Assembly (NCBI GenBank): GCA_031546845.1
Contig: JAVBJT010000027.1
Location: 111,682-175,681, forward strand
Length of the DNA stretch: 64,000 nt
Direction: 5' to 3'
DNA from: Azoarcus sp031546845
GTDB lineage: Bacteria > Pseudomonadota > Gammaproteobacteria > Burkholderiales > Rhodocyclaceae
Of the stretch, positions 51,971-61,369 are shown in pieces (position 1 is the stretch's first letter; each line of letters begins with the position of its first letter). A program made the translations under genes and the position numbers. The notes beneath the pieces were generated by a model. It was not told where the DNA came from. It made no database searches and was given only the letters and a program-made list of their open reading frames with translations.

Positions 51971-53791
51971 TTAGCGCGGTGTGTAGCGAAGGCCGACGAA
52001 GGCGCTGAAACCGAGGGTGTTGTAGCCCTTCACGGTTTCGTAATCCCTGTCGAACAGATTGTCGATGCGCGCTTCAACGGCCAGGTTTTTGTCGATTGCA
52101 TAACGCGCCGTCAAATTGACCAAACCGTAAGCGCCCATGCGCCCGGTTTCGACGTTGGTGTTGTAGCGGCTGCCGACGCCGGCCACCTCGACCCCAGCTT
52201 CCAACGCCCCCCAGCTTTTCGAGACGCCGACCAAAGCCTTGTTGCGGGCGCGGCGGCCCAGGCGGAAATCGGTATCCTCGTCGGTGGCGTTCAGCCAATC
52301 GTAGTCGGCGCGCAGTGTCCAATCGTCGAAGCGGCCGGTATAGGCGAACGTCACACCTTCCAGCCGGGCCTTGGAAACGTTCCGGTATTTGTAGGTGGCG
52401 GACGACCAGTCGATCATGTTCTCCACACGATTGAGGTAATAGGTGGCCGACGCGCTCTGGCTACCGCTTTCCCACACAATCGCCGCTTCGCGGCTCCTGC
52501 CTTCTTCCGGTTTCAGCTTGTCGTTACCGGACCACTGATCGTAGAGCTGGTAGAGCGAAGGCGCCTTGAAAGACGTGCCGTAGCTGAATTGAGCGCGCCA
52601 CTGCCGCGCCAGTTGGTAGCCATAGGCGGCAGACCAGGTGTTCTGGCCGCCGAACTCGGAATGGTCGTCGTGGCGGGCGCCCAACTGCCAACGGTGCGCC
52701 TCCCAGTTTCCGCTCCAGCCGGCCAGCACGGAATTGTTGGTGCTTTTGTCCTCTCCGGCGAAGTTGTCGCGCGGCGCGGCCTTCTGCTCAAGACGCTCGA
52801 TGCCGAGCAAGGCCGTGCCCAGCGGCAGGGTAATGTCGTTCTGCCAACTCAACAGCTTGTTCTCGGTTTGCAGGTAGCTGCCCTCGGGCGCCCAGTCCGC
52901 ATAGTTTTTCTGCCAATCGCTGGTCTGGCCGTATTGCAGCTTGCTGGTCCAGGTTTCGAGCAGCGCGTTGCGGGAAAACACTTGCCACTGCTCCGTGCGG
53001 AAATCGAGGTAAGCGTCGAAAGCGCCATCGGCGGGCACGTTGCCGCTGTCGTAATGCGTGCGGCCCGTGTTTTGCCGGTAGATCAAGCCCATTTCGTGCC
53101 CCTTGGCGGGCAGGAAGGAAAGCGAGGCCGTGCCGCCGCTGTTCCGGTAAGCGTCCTTGTCGGCATCCTGGTTGGTGGCGTTTTTCTGCGCGGATATGCT
53201 TTTGGAGTAATCGTAATTGCCGTCGAGGCGAAAGCGCCACTGCTCGTCGCCACCGGATACGCCCACGCTGGTCTGAAAAGTGTCGTGCGTGCCGTAACCG
53301 ATGAAGCCATCGGCCTTCAAACCCGGCGTGCCCTGGCGGGTGAAGATCTGGATGACGCCCCCGATGGCATCGGCACCGTACAGCGCCGAAGCGGGACCAC
53401 GCAGGATTTCGATGCGCTCCACGTTGGCAAGCGGCAGATAGCGCAACGGCGAACCCGCAAGATCGAGCGAATTGATCGGCAAGCCATCCACCAGCACCTT
53501 GGTCTGGTCGGGGCGCGCACCGCGAACGTAGAAACTGGTGGTGGTGCCCGACCCGCCATTGGTGGCGGCCTGGATGCCGGGTTGCCGCGCCAGCAGATCG
53601 GCGACGGTGCCGGCGCCACTGCGCTCGATTTCGTCCCGCTCGATAACGCTTACATCGGCGAGCACTTCGGAAACGCGCGTTTCCTGGCGCGTGGCGGTGA
53701 CGACGACGGGATCGAGCGTCTGCTCGGCATGGAGGCTGGTGGCGAACGCTAACGGCAACAAGGCCGCCAAGGATTTCAGGCGTGGATGCAT
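51971..53791 (-). CDS. btuB: TonB-dependent cobalamin receptor BtuB
   Basis: From the ATG at 53791 (AGGGGA nine bases upstream) the protein is 606 residues, the usual BtuB size. It has a signal peptide (cut near SLHAEQ), a TonB box (LDPVVVTATR), a plug with FYVRGARPDQTKVLVDG and ILRGPASALYGADAIGGVIQ, and a barrel ending in FSAFVGLRYTPR. The frame extends upstream to 54010, but that stretch overlaps the riboswitch and is not coding. It is the first gene of the btuB-btuF-btuC-btuD set. Confidence 0.94.
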   Translation of the reverse strand: MHPRLKSLAALLPLAFATSLHAEQTLDPVVVTATRQETRVSEVLADVSVIERDEIERSGAGTVADLLARQPGIQAATNGGSGTTTSFYVRGARPDQTKVLVDGLPINSLDLAGSPLRYLPLANVERIEILRGPASALYGADAIGGVIQIFTRQGTPGLKADGFIGYGTHDTFQTSVGVSGGDEQWRFRLDGNYDYSKSISAQKNATNQDADKDAYRNSGGTASLSFLPAKGHEMGLIYRQNTGRTHYDSGNVPADGAFDAYLDFRTEQWQVFSRNALLETWTSKLQYGQTSDWQKNYADWAPEGSYLQTENKLLSWQNDITLPLGTALLGIERLEQKAAPRDNFAGEDKSTNNSVLAGWSGNWEAHRWQLGARHDDHSEFGGQNTWSAAYGYQLARQWRAQFSYGTSFKAPSLYQLYDQWSGNDKLKPEEGRSREAAIVWESGSQSASATYYLNRVENMIDWSSATYKYRNVSKARLEGVTFAYTGRFDDWTLRADYDWLNATDEDTDFRLGRRARNKALVGVSKSWGALEAGVEVAGVGSRYNTNVETGRMGAYGLVNLTARYAIDKNLAVEARIDNLFDRDYETVKGYNTLGFSAFVGLRYTPR

Positions 53792-53939
53792 GTTCAATTT
53801 CCCCTGTTCCGGCAGGCGTCCCCGCATGCCGGAATACATTGCGGATGAAATGCGCGGGGGAAATAAGCGAAATGCAAAAGCAGACAAACTGCAAAAGCAA
53901 CAAGCCGCCAGCGCCACCTCCCCGTAGCACTTCCGTTTG

Positions 53940-54120
53940 TTGTCGCAGGCCGGTCTCCGGGCTCGCAAGTCTTGACGCGCCGCCTTCCCAGGATGCAATC
54001 CCAGTGGCATTGTGGCGCGCCCGCACTCGCTTACCGTTGCGGGGGCAGCAGCGGGTTTGTCCCGAAAGACGCACCGCTTTCCCGTTTATCCACCGCGGCA
54101 GAACACCGCGGCAGCACCTG
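53940..54120 (-). promoter_or_regulatory. Cobalamin riboswitch upstream of btuB
   Basis: On the minus strand this region has the conserved cobalamin-aptamer elements in order: ACAGGTGC at the 5' end, AAACGGGAAAGCGGTGC, CTGCCCCCGCAACGGTAAGC, the B12-box-like GCCACTGGG...TGGGAAGG, and AGCCCGGAGACCGGCCTGC closing the fold. It ends about 150 bases before the btuB ATG, leaving room for an expression platform that blocks translation or stops transcription when adenosyl- or other cobalamins are bound. Confidence 0.96.
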
Positions 54121-54131
54121 TAACGCAGGGG

Positions 54132-54137
54132 ATTATA
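54132..54137 (-). promoter_or_regulatory. -10 box of the btuB promoter
   Basis: A perfect TATAAT (in TTTGTATAATCCCC on the minus strand) lies just upstream of the riboswitch, placing the transcript start around 54125 and the aptamer at the 5' end of the RNA. The -35 (GGTGCA or CGGTGC at 16-17 bases) is weak. Confidence 0.65.
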
Positions 54138-54140
54138 CAA

Positions 54141-54622
54141 ATTGTTTCAGCGCTGCACCGTGGTATCGGCGGCAAACCGATCATGGCCGAGGGGTATGGC
54201 CAGAAGCGTGGTCCGAAATCCGAAGCCACTGGATACGTTCCGGCGGACGCGACACCGCGCGCACCTGATCCGAGCGCCTGTCCATGCGCTATAAACAGGA
54301 TGCGGGCCGTGCCGCTACAAGCTTGGTATAGAAAAGTTGGATGGCTGCACAAATTTAAATGGCTAGTGCCGCATCTCGCCTTATACTTGTCGTCGCTACG
54401 TTTGTCCGCAACGCATAGTCGTTAGGGATAAACCTAACGGGCTTTGCCGCTTGGCGACATCAGAATTGCTTAGAATTACAGGTGTTCGCATTCGCACGGC
54501 AATTCCGTGCGACCATGCCGGCTGCCGCGAACCTTTGCGCAAAACCCTTAGTCCTAAGTCCTGCTTGCGCCGCAGTACAGCAACGTCCGTTTCATCCGAA
54601 CCACCTGCTTTCGGAGTCACAG
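54141..54622. other. 480-base intergenic region upstream of the DUF3300 gene
   Basis: No gene is supported. It contains two small hairpins: CGTTAGG/CCTAACG (54420-54439) and GCACGG/CCGTGC (54494-54510), and a TAGAAT at about 54471 that could be a -10 box for the plus-strand cluster. It must also hold the -35 region for btuB. Confidence 0.5.
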
Positions 54623-56020
54623 ATGTCCCTCGCTCACCGCTCCGTTCCCACGCTTTCCGTTCGGCTGCTCGCACTCGCATTCGGTGTCACGGCCGCCACG
54701 CTTGCACCGCATGCCGTCATCGCGCAGCAAGCGCCGCCGGCCGCCAGCGACGCGCCAGCCTCTTCCTCTTTCTCACAGCAAGATCTGGATCAGTTGCTCG
54801 CGCCGATCGCGCTGTACCCCGATGCGCTGCTCGCGCAGATTCTGATGGCGGCCACCTATCCGCTGGAAGTGGTCGAGGCGGCGCGCTGGGCCAAGTCCAA
54901 TCCCAGCATCAAGGGTGATGCGCTCACCAACGCGCTGCAGCAGCAAAACTGGGATCCGAGCGTCAAATCGCTCGTCGCCGTACCCAATGCGTTGCAGATG
55001 ATGAACGACAAACTCGACTGGACGCAGAAGCTCGGCGACGCGTTCCTTGGCCAACAGCAGCAAGTGATGAGCACGGTGCAAAACCTGCGCGCGAAGGCGC
55101 AGGCGGCCGGTAATCTGAAAGACTCCAAGGAACAGAAGGTCGTCGTCGAACAAGCTCCCCAGGGCGGCAGCCAGACCACGGTGATCAAGATCGAACAGGC
55201 CGATCCGCAGGTTGTGTACGTGCCCGCCTACAACCCGACCGTGGTGTATGGCTCCTGGTGGTGGCCGGCAGCGCCTCCCTATGCGTGGTATCCGCCCGGC
55301 TACGTCGCCGGCACCGCGCTGCTTTCCTTTACCGCCGGCGTCATTGTCGGTAACGCATTGTGGGGCAATTGCGATTGGGGGCGTGGCGACGTCAACATCA
55401 ACGTCAATCGCTACAACAACTTCAACCGCACCAACATCAACAACGCCAATTGGCGGCACAACGTCGACCACCGCCGGGGCGTTGCTTACCGCGACAATGC
55501 CACCGGCGCGCGCTTTGGCCGCAACCCGGGGCGCGATCAGCAAAGCCGCGAGGCTTTCCGCGGGCGCGCCAATGAAAACCATGGCGATTTGTTTTCCGGC
55601 CGGCACGATGGCGACCGCCCCGGCGGCGGCGGAGATCGGATGGGTGACCGGGCGGGTGACCGGACAGGCGACCGGACAGGCGACCGCGGTCGAGACATCG
55701 GCGATCGCGGGCACGGCGGTGGGGATCGGCCCGGCATGGGCGGCATGAGTGGGGACCGCATGGGCGACCGTGGCGGCGGCCGGCAGGACGGCGGCGGGCC
55801 ACGCGGGCGCAGCGACCGCCAAGGGCAAGGCGCGGGCGGACGTGGCGAAGACCGTGCATTCGGCGATGCCGGCCAGGGCGCCGATGCCCGCCGTTTCAGC
55901 GAGCGCGGCAGCGAAAGCCGCGCGGGCATGCGTGGAGGAGGCGATCGTGGCGGCGGCGGTCGCATGGGCGGCGGAGATGGCGGTGGCGGTCATTTTGGCG
56001 GCGGCCACGGTCGCCGCTGA
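54623..56020 (+). CDS. DUF3300 exported protein with Gly/Arg/Asp-rich tail
   Basis: From the ATG at 54623 (GGAG eight bases upstream) the protein is 465 residues. A signal peptide is cut near VIAQQ. Residues about 45-250 hold the DUF3300 core: LDQLLAPIALYPDALLAQIL, ATYPLEVVEAARW and QVVYVPAYNPTVVYGSWWWP. The last 190 residues are low complexity, rich in Gly, Asp and Arg, with 12-base tandem repeats coding GDRT (55658-55681) and repeated GDRMGDR. The family is exported and of unknown function; it usually travels with DUF2950, as here (24 bases downstream). Confidence 0.85.
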   Translation: MSLAHRSVPTLSVRLLALAFGVTAATLAPHAVIAQQAPPAASDAPASSSFSQQDLDQLLAPIALYPDALLAQILMAATYPLEVVEAARWAKSNPSIKGDALTNALQQQNWDPSVKSLVAVPNALQMMNDKLDWTQKLGDAFLGQQQQVMSTVQNLRAKAQAAGNLKDSKEQKVVVEQAPQGGSQTTVIKIEQADPQVVYVPAYNPTVVYGSWWWPAAPPYAWYPPGYVAGTALLSFTAGVIVGNALWGNCDWGRGDVNINVNRYNNFNRTNINNANWRHNVDHRRGVAYRDNATGARFGRNPGRDQQSREAFRGRANENHGDLFSGRHDGDRPGGGGDRMGDRAGDRTGDRTGDRGRDIGDRGHGGGDRPGMGGMSGDRMGDRGGGRQDGGGPRGRSDRQGQGAGGRGEDRAFGDAGQGADARRFSERGSESRAGMRGGGDRGGGGRMGGGDGGGGHFGGGHGRR

Positions 56021-56044
56021 ACCCAGCGAACAGGAGAACAATCG

Positions 56045-56962
56045 ATGAGAACGCTCGCAATGAGAACGCTCGGATTTGCCCTGGCGGCCTGGATTTTTTC
56101 TTCCACCGCCGCGTTTGCCCAAGCCCCGATGATTTTCCCGTCCGCCGAGGAGGCGGTGGAAGAACTGGTTGCCGCGGCCGCGGCGAACGATGCCGACAGA
56201 ATCGAACGCATTCTGGGCGCGGACGCCAAGCGCTGGATCGAATCCGGCGACGCGCATCAGGATGCCGAAGACCGCCAGCACTTCGTCGCCGCTTATGCGG
56301 AAAAGCATGTGCTGGAAGCGCCGAGTGAAAACCGGCGGGTACTCGCGGTAGGCAACGATACCTTTCCGCTCGCCATCCCTCTGACGAAGCAGGCCAAGGG
56401 CTGGCGTTTCGATCCAGCCGCCGGGCGCGAGGAAATGCTCAACCGGCGCATTGGCCGCAACGAGGTGTACGCGGTGCAAACGCTGCGGGCGGTCGTCGAT
56501 GCGCAGCAGGAATACGTGCGCGACGAACGCGACGGCGTGCGCCAGTACGCACGGCATTTCCTCAGTACGCCGGGCAAGCGCGACGGCTTGTATTGGCCTG
56601 CGACGGCGGGTGAAGCGCAAAGCCCGCTAGGGCCGCTGGTCGGCGCCGCCTCGGCGGATAGGAAGATCGATGTCGAGGCCGCGCGTGCCGCGCCTTACCA
56701 CGGCTATCACTATCGCATGTTGACCGCGCAAGGCTCTCACGCACAGGGCGGCGCCTACGACTATCTTGCCGGCGACAAGCTGATCGGGGGTTTTGCCGTC
56801 GTCGCCTATCCCGCCCGTTACGGCGTCAGCGGAGTGAAAACGTTCATGATCGACTATGCCGGCAATGTCGTGGAGCGCGATCTGGGCACCGCCACTGAGA
56901 AACTCGCGCGCGCCATCCGCGCCTATGACCCCGAACCGGCATGGATACCATACAAAGAATAA
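56045..56962 (+). CDS. DUF2950 exported protein
   Basis: The 305-residue protein starts after AGGAG, with a signal peptide cut near AAFAQAP. DUF2950 features are FPSAEEAVEELVAAAAANDA, YVRDERDGVRQYARHFLSTP, GLYWP, and PYHGYHYRMLTAQG with a final KTFMIDYAGNVVERDLG. No activity is known. It lies between the DUF3300 gene and the phospholipase gene, whose ATG overlaps its end by 22 bases. Confidence 0.86.
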   Translation: MRTLAMRTLGFALAAWIFSSTAAFAQAPMIFPSAEEAVEELVAAAAANDADRIERILGADAKRWIESGDAHQDAEDRQHFVAAYAEKHVLEAPSENRRVLAVGNDTFPLAIPLTKQAKGWRFDPAAGREEMLNRRIGRNEVYAVQTLRAVVDAQQEYVRDERDGVRQYARHFLSTPGKRDGLYWPATAGEAQSPLGPLVGAASADRKIDVEAARAAPYHGYHYRMLTAQGSHAQGGAYDYLAGDKLIGGFAVVAYPARYGVSGVKTFMIDYAGNVVERDLGTATEKLARAIRAYDPEPAWIPYKE

Positions 56963-59229
56963 ATTTTTACCCGGCGCGCCGCTGCGCCATTACCGCATCC
57001 CTGATCGCCATACTGGCTTGTTCCAGTGCGCTTGCCCGCGAAGCCCCTGCGGTAGAAGAGCAGAGCGTTTCGCCCGCAACGGCGGAAAAGCGCGCCGCCG
57101 CGCAGCGGCGTCCGCGCATCGCGCTCGCTTTGTCGGGTGGCGGCGCGCGCGGCGCGGCACACATCGGCGTGCTGGAAGTGCTCGAAGAACTGCATGTGCC
57201 GATCGATTGCATCGCCGGTACCAGCATGGGTTCGATCGTCGGCGGCATTTACGCCTCGGGCGCGAGCACGGACGAGTTGGTGCACGTGATCGCCGACACC
57301 AACTGGAACGCCGTATTCGATGACCGCCCGCCGCGCGCCGAAATCGCGGTCCGGCGCAAACTGGACGACTTGAAAGGGCTGGCCGATCCCGAATTCGGCG
57401 TCGGCCAGGACGGCTTGACGGTACCCAAAGGGCTGGTAACCGGCGTGACGGTGGAAAACTTCCTCCGCCAACTCACCCGGCGAGCAGCGGATACACCGGA
57501 TTTTTCCCGCCTGCCCATTCCGTTTCGCGCCGTCGCCGCGGATATTGAAACCGGTGACGAGGTTGTGCTCACGCACGGCAGCCTCGCCCACGCCTTGCGC
57601 GCGAGCATGTCCATCCCCGGTGTGATGGCGCCGGTGGAAATCGACGGCCGCCTACTCGTCGATGGCGGCATCGCCAACAATCTGCCGATCGACCTCGCAC
57701 GCCAAACGTGTGGCGACGTCGTCATCGCGGTCAATATTCAAACGCCGACGCTCAAGCGCAAAGAAATTACCTCGGTGTTGAGTATTTCCGCGCAGCTCAT
57801 CAATCTGCTGGGCAAAACCGCTGTAGATCGGCAGATTGCCACGCTGCGCGCGGACGATATCCTGATTACGCCCGAACTGGGCGACATTTCTTCGTCGAGT
57901 TTCGAGCGTCAGCGCGACGCCATCGATATCGGCCGCAACGCAGCCCTCGCCCTGCGCGACCGGCTGAGCCGCTACAGCATCGACCCAGCAGCCTATGCCG
58001 CTTACCAGACGAACCGGCAACCCCACGCCAACGACGAAAGCCAGGTGGTCGATGCAATCCACTTCGAGGGTCTGCAACGCACCAACGCCGCCGTGTTGTA
58101 CGACTTACTCAAAACCAAGCCGGGCGAACCCATTGACAGCGACACCCTGGCGGCGGACATGCGGCGCCTTTACGGGCGGGGCGACTTCGAGGGCATCGAC
58201 TACCGCGTCGTCAATGACAACGGTTCGCGCACACTATTGATCGAACCGCGCGAAAAAAGCTGGGGGCCCGATTATCTGCGCTTCGGCATCGGGCTTAACG
58301 CCGACTTTACCGGCGAATCGAACTTCACCCTGCTCGGCAACTACCGCCAGACATGGCTCAACCGCCTTGGTGGAGAATGGATGAACGAAGTTCAGATCGG
58401 CCATACCAACAGCTTGCGTACCGAGTTCTATCAACCGCTGGACGAAAAAGCCAAGTTCTTCTCCTCCACCTACGCGCTCTATCAAAACAGCAAGCGCTCC
58501 CTGTTCGTGAACGAAGATCGCCTTGGCAGCTACGAATCCAACGAATTGCTCGCAGGACAGGATCTGGGCATGACCTTCGGCACCGTTTCCACGCTGCGCA
58601 CCGGCCTGATGTGGCGGGACGCGCGTCTTGAGCGCGATACCGGCACACCCTTGCTGCCCGACTTCGCTCAGCGCGCCTATGCCGCGCGGATTCAGTTTTT
58701 CGCCGATCAGCTCGACCGGCCGTGGTTTCCCCGCAGCGGCTACTTGATCAACCTCAGCGCCCTGCGCTCTTTCCAGCAGTCTGGCGACGGCGGGGATTAC
58801 TCGCGCATCGAAGGGCGGGTAGACGGCTCCTGGAGCACCGAGGACCACACGATCACCCTGTCACTCAGCGGCGGCACCGACCTGGGCACGCGCATGCCGT
58901 GGTACGACCAGTTCTCCCTCGGCGGGCCCTTGCGCCTTTCCTCTTACCGCATCGGCGAACTCCAAGGCCAACGTTTCGCCCTTGCGCGGGCCGAGTACTA
59001 CAACCGCGCCATCCGCCTGCCTTCCGTGTTCGGCACCGCTGTCTACCTCGGCACCTCGCTCGAAGCCGGTCAGGTCGGCAACCTGATCGGTACACACAAA
59101 GACTCCGGACTGCGCTATTCCGGCTCGGTCTTTCTCGCCGCCGATACCGCGCTAGGTTCGGCTTATCTAGGCATTGGCGCGGGTGACAACGGCGAAACCC
59201 GGTTGTACTTCGTCATGGGCGTCCCCTGA
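56941..59229 (+). CDS. Patatin-like phospholipase fused to POTRA and Omp85-type barrel (PlpD type)
   Basis: The 762-residue protein has a signal region, then a patatin domain: oxyanion loop SGGGARGAAHIGVL near 66-78, nucleophile Ser95 in GTSMGS, and catalytic Asp241 in DGGIANNLPI. After about residue 345 a POTRA-like segment (VDAIHFEGLQRTNAAVLYDL) leads to a BamA/FhaC-like 16-strand barrel ending YFVMGVP. This is the type Vd architecture of PlpD, where the patatin lipase is moved to the cell surface. It probably hydrolyses phospholipids. The start overlaps the DUF2950 gene, so it is translationally coupled. No ribosome binding site of its own is visible. Confidence 0.9.
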   Translation: MDTIQRINFYPARRCAITASLIAILACSSALAREAPAVEEQSVSPATAEKRAAAQRRPRIALALSGGGARGAAHIGVLEVLEELHVPIDCIAGTSMGSIVGGIYASGASTDELVHVIADTNWNAVFDDRPPRAEIAVRRKLDDLKGLADPEFGVGQDGLTVPKGLVTGVTVENFLRQLTRRAADTPDFSRLPIPFRAVAADIETGDEVVLTHGSLAHALRASMSIPGVMAPVEIDGRLLVDGGIANNLPIDLARQTCGDVVIAVNIQTPTLKRKEITSVLSISAQLINLLGKTAVDRQIATLRADDILITPELGDISSSSFERQRDAIDIGRNAALALRDRLSRYSIDPAAYAAYQTNRQPHANDESQVVDAIHFEGLQRTNAAVLYDLLKTKPGEPIDSDTLAADMRRLYGRGDFEGIDYRVVNDNGSRTLLIEPREKSWGPDYLRFGIGLNADFTGESNFTLLGNYRQTWLNRLGGEWMNEVQIGHTNSLRTEFYQPLDEKAKFFSSTYALYQNSKRSLFVNEDRLGSYESNELLAGQDLGMTFGTVSTLRTGLMWRDARLERDTGTPLLPDFAQRAYAARIQFFADQLDRPWFPRSGYLINLSALRSFQQSGDGGDYSRIEGRVDGSWSTEDHTITLSLSGGTDLGTRMPWYDQFSLGGPLRLSSYRIGELQGQRFALARAEYYNRAIRLPSVFGTAVYLGTSLEAGQVGNLIGTHKDSGLRYSGSVFLAADTALGSAYLGIGAGDNGETRLYFVMGVP

Positions 59230-59269
59230 CAACCAAGCACCCTCCATTCTCAATACAGAGGAGTTCATC

Positions 59270-59845
59270 ATGAAAGCAAGCCGCTTCATTGCCACGCTTA
59301 TTCCCGCGCTCGCCTTGTCCGTCGCGTTTCTATCGCCCGCGCAAGCAGCGGACGATGTGAAGCAAGAACGCGCGGAAATCCGCGACACAGCGACCGAAAC
59401 CCTGGCGCGCTTGTACAAAACCACGCCCCAGGCGCGCCAAGCCATTCAAAAAGCCGCCGGTTACGCGGTGTTCAGCGATTTCGGCCTCAAGATTCTCATT
59501 GCTGGCGGCGGCTATGGCCACGGCATTGCCGTCAATAACAAGACGAAGCATGAAACATTCATGAAAATGATCGAGATACAGGCCGGCCTGGGCATCGGCA
59601 TCAAGCAATTCCGCCTCGTCTGGGTCTTCGAGCGTACCTCCGATTTCAATAACTTCGTCAATGCCGGCTGGGAGTTCAGCGGCCAGGCAACCGCTGCCGC
59701 GCAGGTCGGCGGCGAGGGTGTCGCGTATGCCGGCGCGCTTTCCGTCGCTCCCGGCGTATGGCTCTACCAGATCACCGACGACGGGCTAGCGCTGGATCTG
59801 ACGGTGAAAGGCACCAAGTACTCCAAAGACGATGAGCTGAACTGA
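59270..59845 (+). CDS. SYLF-domain (YSC84-like) lipid-binding protein
   Basis: The ATG at 59270 follows GAGGAG and yields 191 residues with a signal peptide (cut near PAQAADD). The SYLF pattern is clear: QKAAGYAVFSDFGLKILIAG, GGGYGHGIAVNNK, GIGIKQFRLVWVFE and GWEFSGQATAAAQVGGEG. SYLF domains bind phosphoinositides and other lipids in eukaryotes; bacterial exported forms are uncharacterised. Its place directly behind an outer-membrane phospholipase suggests work on envelope lipids. Confidence 0.88.
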   Translation: MKASRFIATLIPALALSVAFLSPAQAADDVKQERAEIRDTATETLARLYKTTPQARQAIQKAAGYAVFSDFGLKILIAGGGYGHGIAVNNKTKHETFMKMIEIQAGLGIGIKQFRLVWVFERTSDFNNFVNAGWEFSGQATAAAQVGGEGVAYAGALSVAPGVWLYQITDDGLALDLTVKGTKYSKDDELN

Positions 59846-59914
59846 CATTGTTCAGAAACAAACCACCCACTTCCCAACCCCAACGCAGTCTCAACCCAGC
59901 CTAGGAGAGCTTCA

Positions 59915-60517
59915 ATGAAAACCTCGTCACTGTTTACCTTCGCCGTGGCCGGCGCGGCCTTGTGCGGCGCTTTGTCGGTTAATGCTCAATCCTCTCCCCC
60001 CAACCGGGTTGGCGAGGACGTGATGGCCGCCAAGGCAGGCAGCGCGGAAATGATGATCACCGTGGATGTAATTGACATCGATAAGGCTGAACGCCTGCTC
60101 ACGGTCAAAGGCCCACGCGGCAACGTAACCACGTTCTACGTGGATAAATCGGTCGCCGCATTCGACAAGGTCAAGGTCGGCGACCAGATCGTCGCCGATT
60201 ATCGCGCGGCGGTGGCTATCGGACTGCGCAAGGGCGGTGAAGGCATCCGCAAACAAGTGGAGTCGGAATATTCCTCGCCAGTCAGTGGTTACAAAGCAGG
60301 CAAAGCACATACCCGCCGTACCACCTTGGTTGCCAATGTCGAAGACATAGATGCGCAGCGGCAAACAGCAACGCTGAAAGGGCCGAACGGCCGTGTGGTG
60401 GAAGTCGAAATCCACGATCCGAAGGTTATGGCGGAGATTGCACGAGGCGATCAAGTCGTGGCCGTCATCGACGAAACCGTCGCGCTGGCGCTCAAACCCG
60501 CCGCGGCATCGCGCTGA
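59915..60517 (+). CDS. Exported protein with two tandem homologous repeats (unknown)
   Basis: The ATG at 59915 follows TAGGAG. The 200-residue product has a signal peptide (cut near SVNAQSS) and two similar halves: VDVIDIDKAERLLTVKGPRG ... KVKVGDQIVADYRAAVAIGL and VANVEDIDAQRQTATLKGPN ... IARGDQVVAVIDETVALALK. The repeated unit reads as a small beta-barrel similar to OB-like or RNA-chaperone-like folds, but I do not recognise the family. It is the last gene of the exported-protein run beginning at 54623. Confidence 0.75.
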   Translation: MKTSSLFTFAVAGAALCGALSVNAQSSPPNRVGEDVMAAKAGSAEMMITVDVIDIDKAERLLTVKGPRGNVTTFYVDKSVAAFDKVKVGDQIVADYRAAVAIGLRKGGEGIRKQVESEYSSPVSGYKAGKAHTRRTTLVANVEDIDAQRQTATLKGPNGRVVEVEIHDPKVMAEIARGDQVVAVIDETVALALKPAAASR

Positions 60518-60723
60518 TTCGGCACATACCGCAAGACGGGGCGCGGCGGCTGTCGCGCCCCTGGCGGTGGAGTCGGCGCGCAAAGTCCGGCCACGGCTTT
60601 CCGCTTGGCCGCAAGATGGCAGCGTGGGTTCTCGCGGCGTGAATTTCGCGCTGCTATTTGACGCTGCGCGGGCCACGCAACAGAATGGTCGGCTTGTCCT
60701 TCGCTCCGCCTGCGCCCCATACA

Positions 60724-61362
60724 ATGCTGCCCGCCGATCATCTGTTTGCCTTTCTCGCCATTGCCGTCGCCATTACCTTCGCGCCCGGCCCGGATAACCT
60801 GATGGTGCTAGGGCAAAGCCTCGCGCGCGGGCGCATGGCCGGTTTCGGCATCACGCTCGGTTGTGCGTTGGGCTGCTTTACCCACACGCTGTGGGCCGCG
60901 CTCGGCGTCAGCGTGGCGCTCGCGCAATCGCCGCGCGTTTTCCTCGCGCTCAAACTGGCGGGCGCGGCTTATCTCTTCTGGCTGGGCGTACAGGCGCTAC
61001 GCCATGCGGCAGCGGCGCGCATCCGCAACGAAGCTGGCGCGCCAGCCGAACCGTGGTTGCGCTATCTGCGTCGCGGCTTTATCGCCAACGCCATCAATCC
61101 GAAGGTAGCTTTGTTTTTTCTCGCCTTTCTCCCTCAATTCGCCAACCCGGAGCACGGCAGCATCGGCGCGCAGATGGTTCTGCTCGGTGCGATTTTCGCC
61201 GCACAAACCGTGGTGGTATTCGGCGCCATCGCACTGACCGCGGGCAGCGTCGGGCGTGCACTGAAACGCCATCCGGCCGCCGGCACGTGGCTGGACCGCG
61301 CCGCCGGTTTCATTTTTATCGGCCTGGCGCTGCGCCTAGCCTTCGACACCTCCAAGGCTTGA
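60724..61362 (+). CDS. LysE/RhtB family amino acid exporter
   Basis: The ATG at 60724 gives 212 residues; a longer frame to 60658 is weaker. LysE motifs are FLAIAVAITFAPGPDNLMVL at the start, GITLGCALGCFTHTLWAALG, and AINPKVALFFLAFLPQF in the middle, with six membrane helices. Such proteins export amino acids such as homoserine, threonine or lysine; the substrate is not predictable. Eight bases separate it from the ABC transporter gene. Confidence 0.92.
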   Translation: MLPADHLFAFLAIAVAITFAPGPDNLMVLGQSLARGRMAGFGITLGCALGCFTHTLWAALGVSVALAQSPRVFLALKLAGAAYLFWLGVQALRHAAAARIRNEAGAPAEPWLRYLRRGFIANAINPKVALFFLAFLPQFANPEHGSIGAQMVLLGAIFAAQTVVVFGAIALTAGSVGRALKRHPAAGTWLDRAAGFIFIGLALRLAFDTSKA

Positions 61363-61369
61363 GCGCCCC

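Noticed and set aside
54773..56620. 615-residue minus-strand open frame across the DUF3300 and DUF2950 genes
   Set aside because: Its translation is Ala/Val-rich low complexity produced by the reverse of Gly/Asp/Arg repeats. The plus-strand genes have signal peptides and family motifs.
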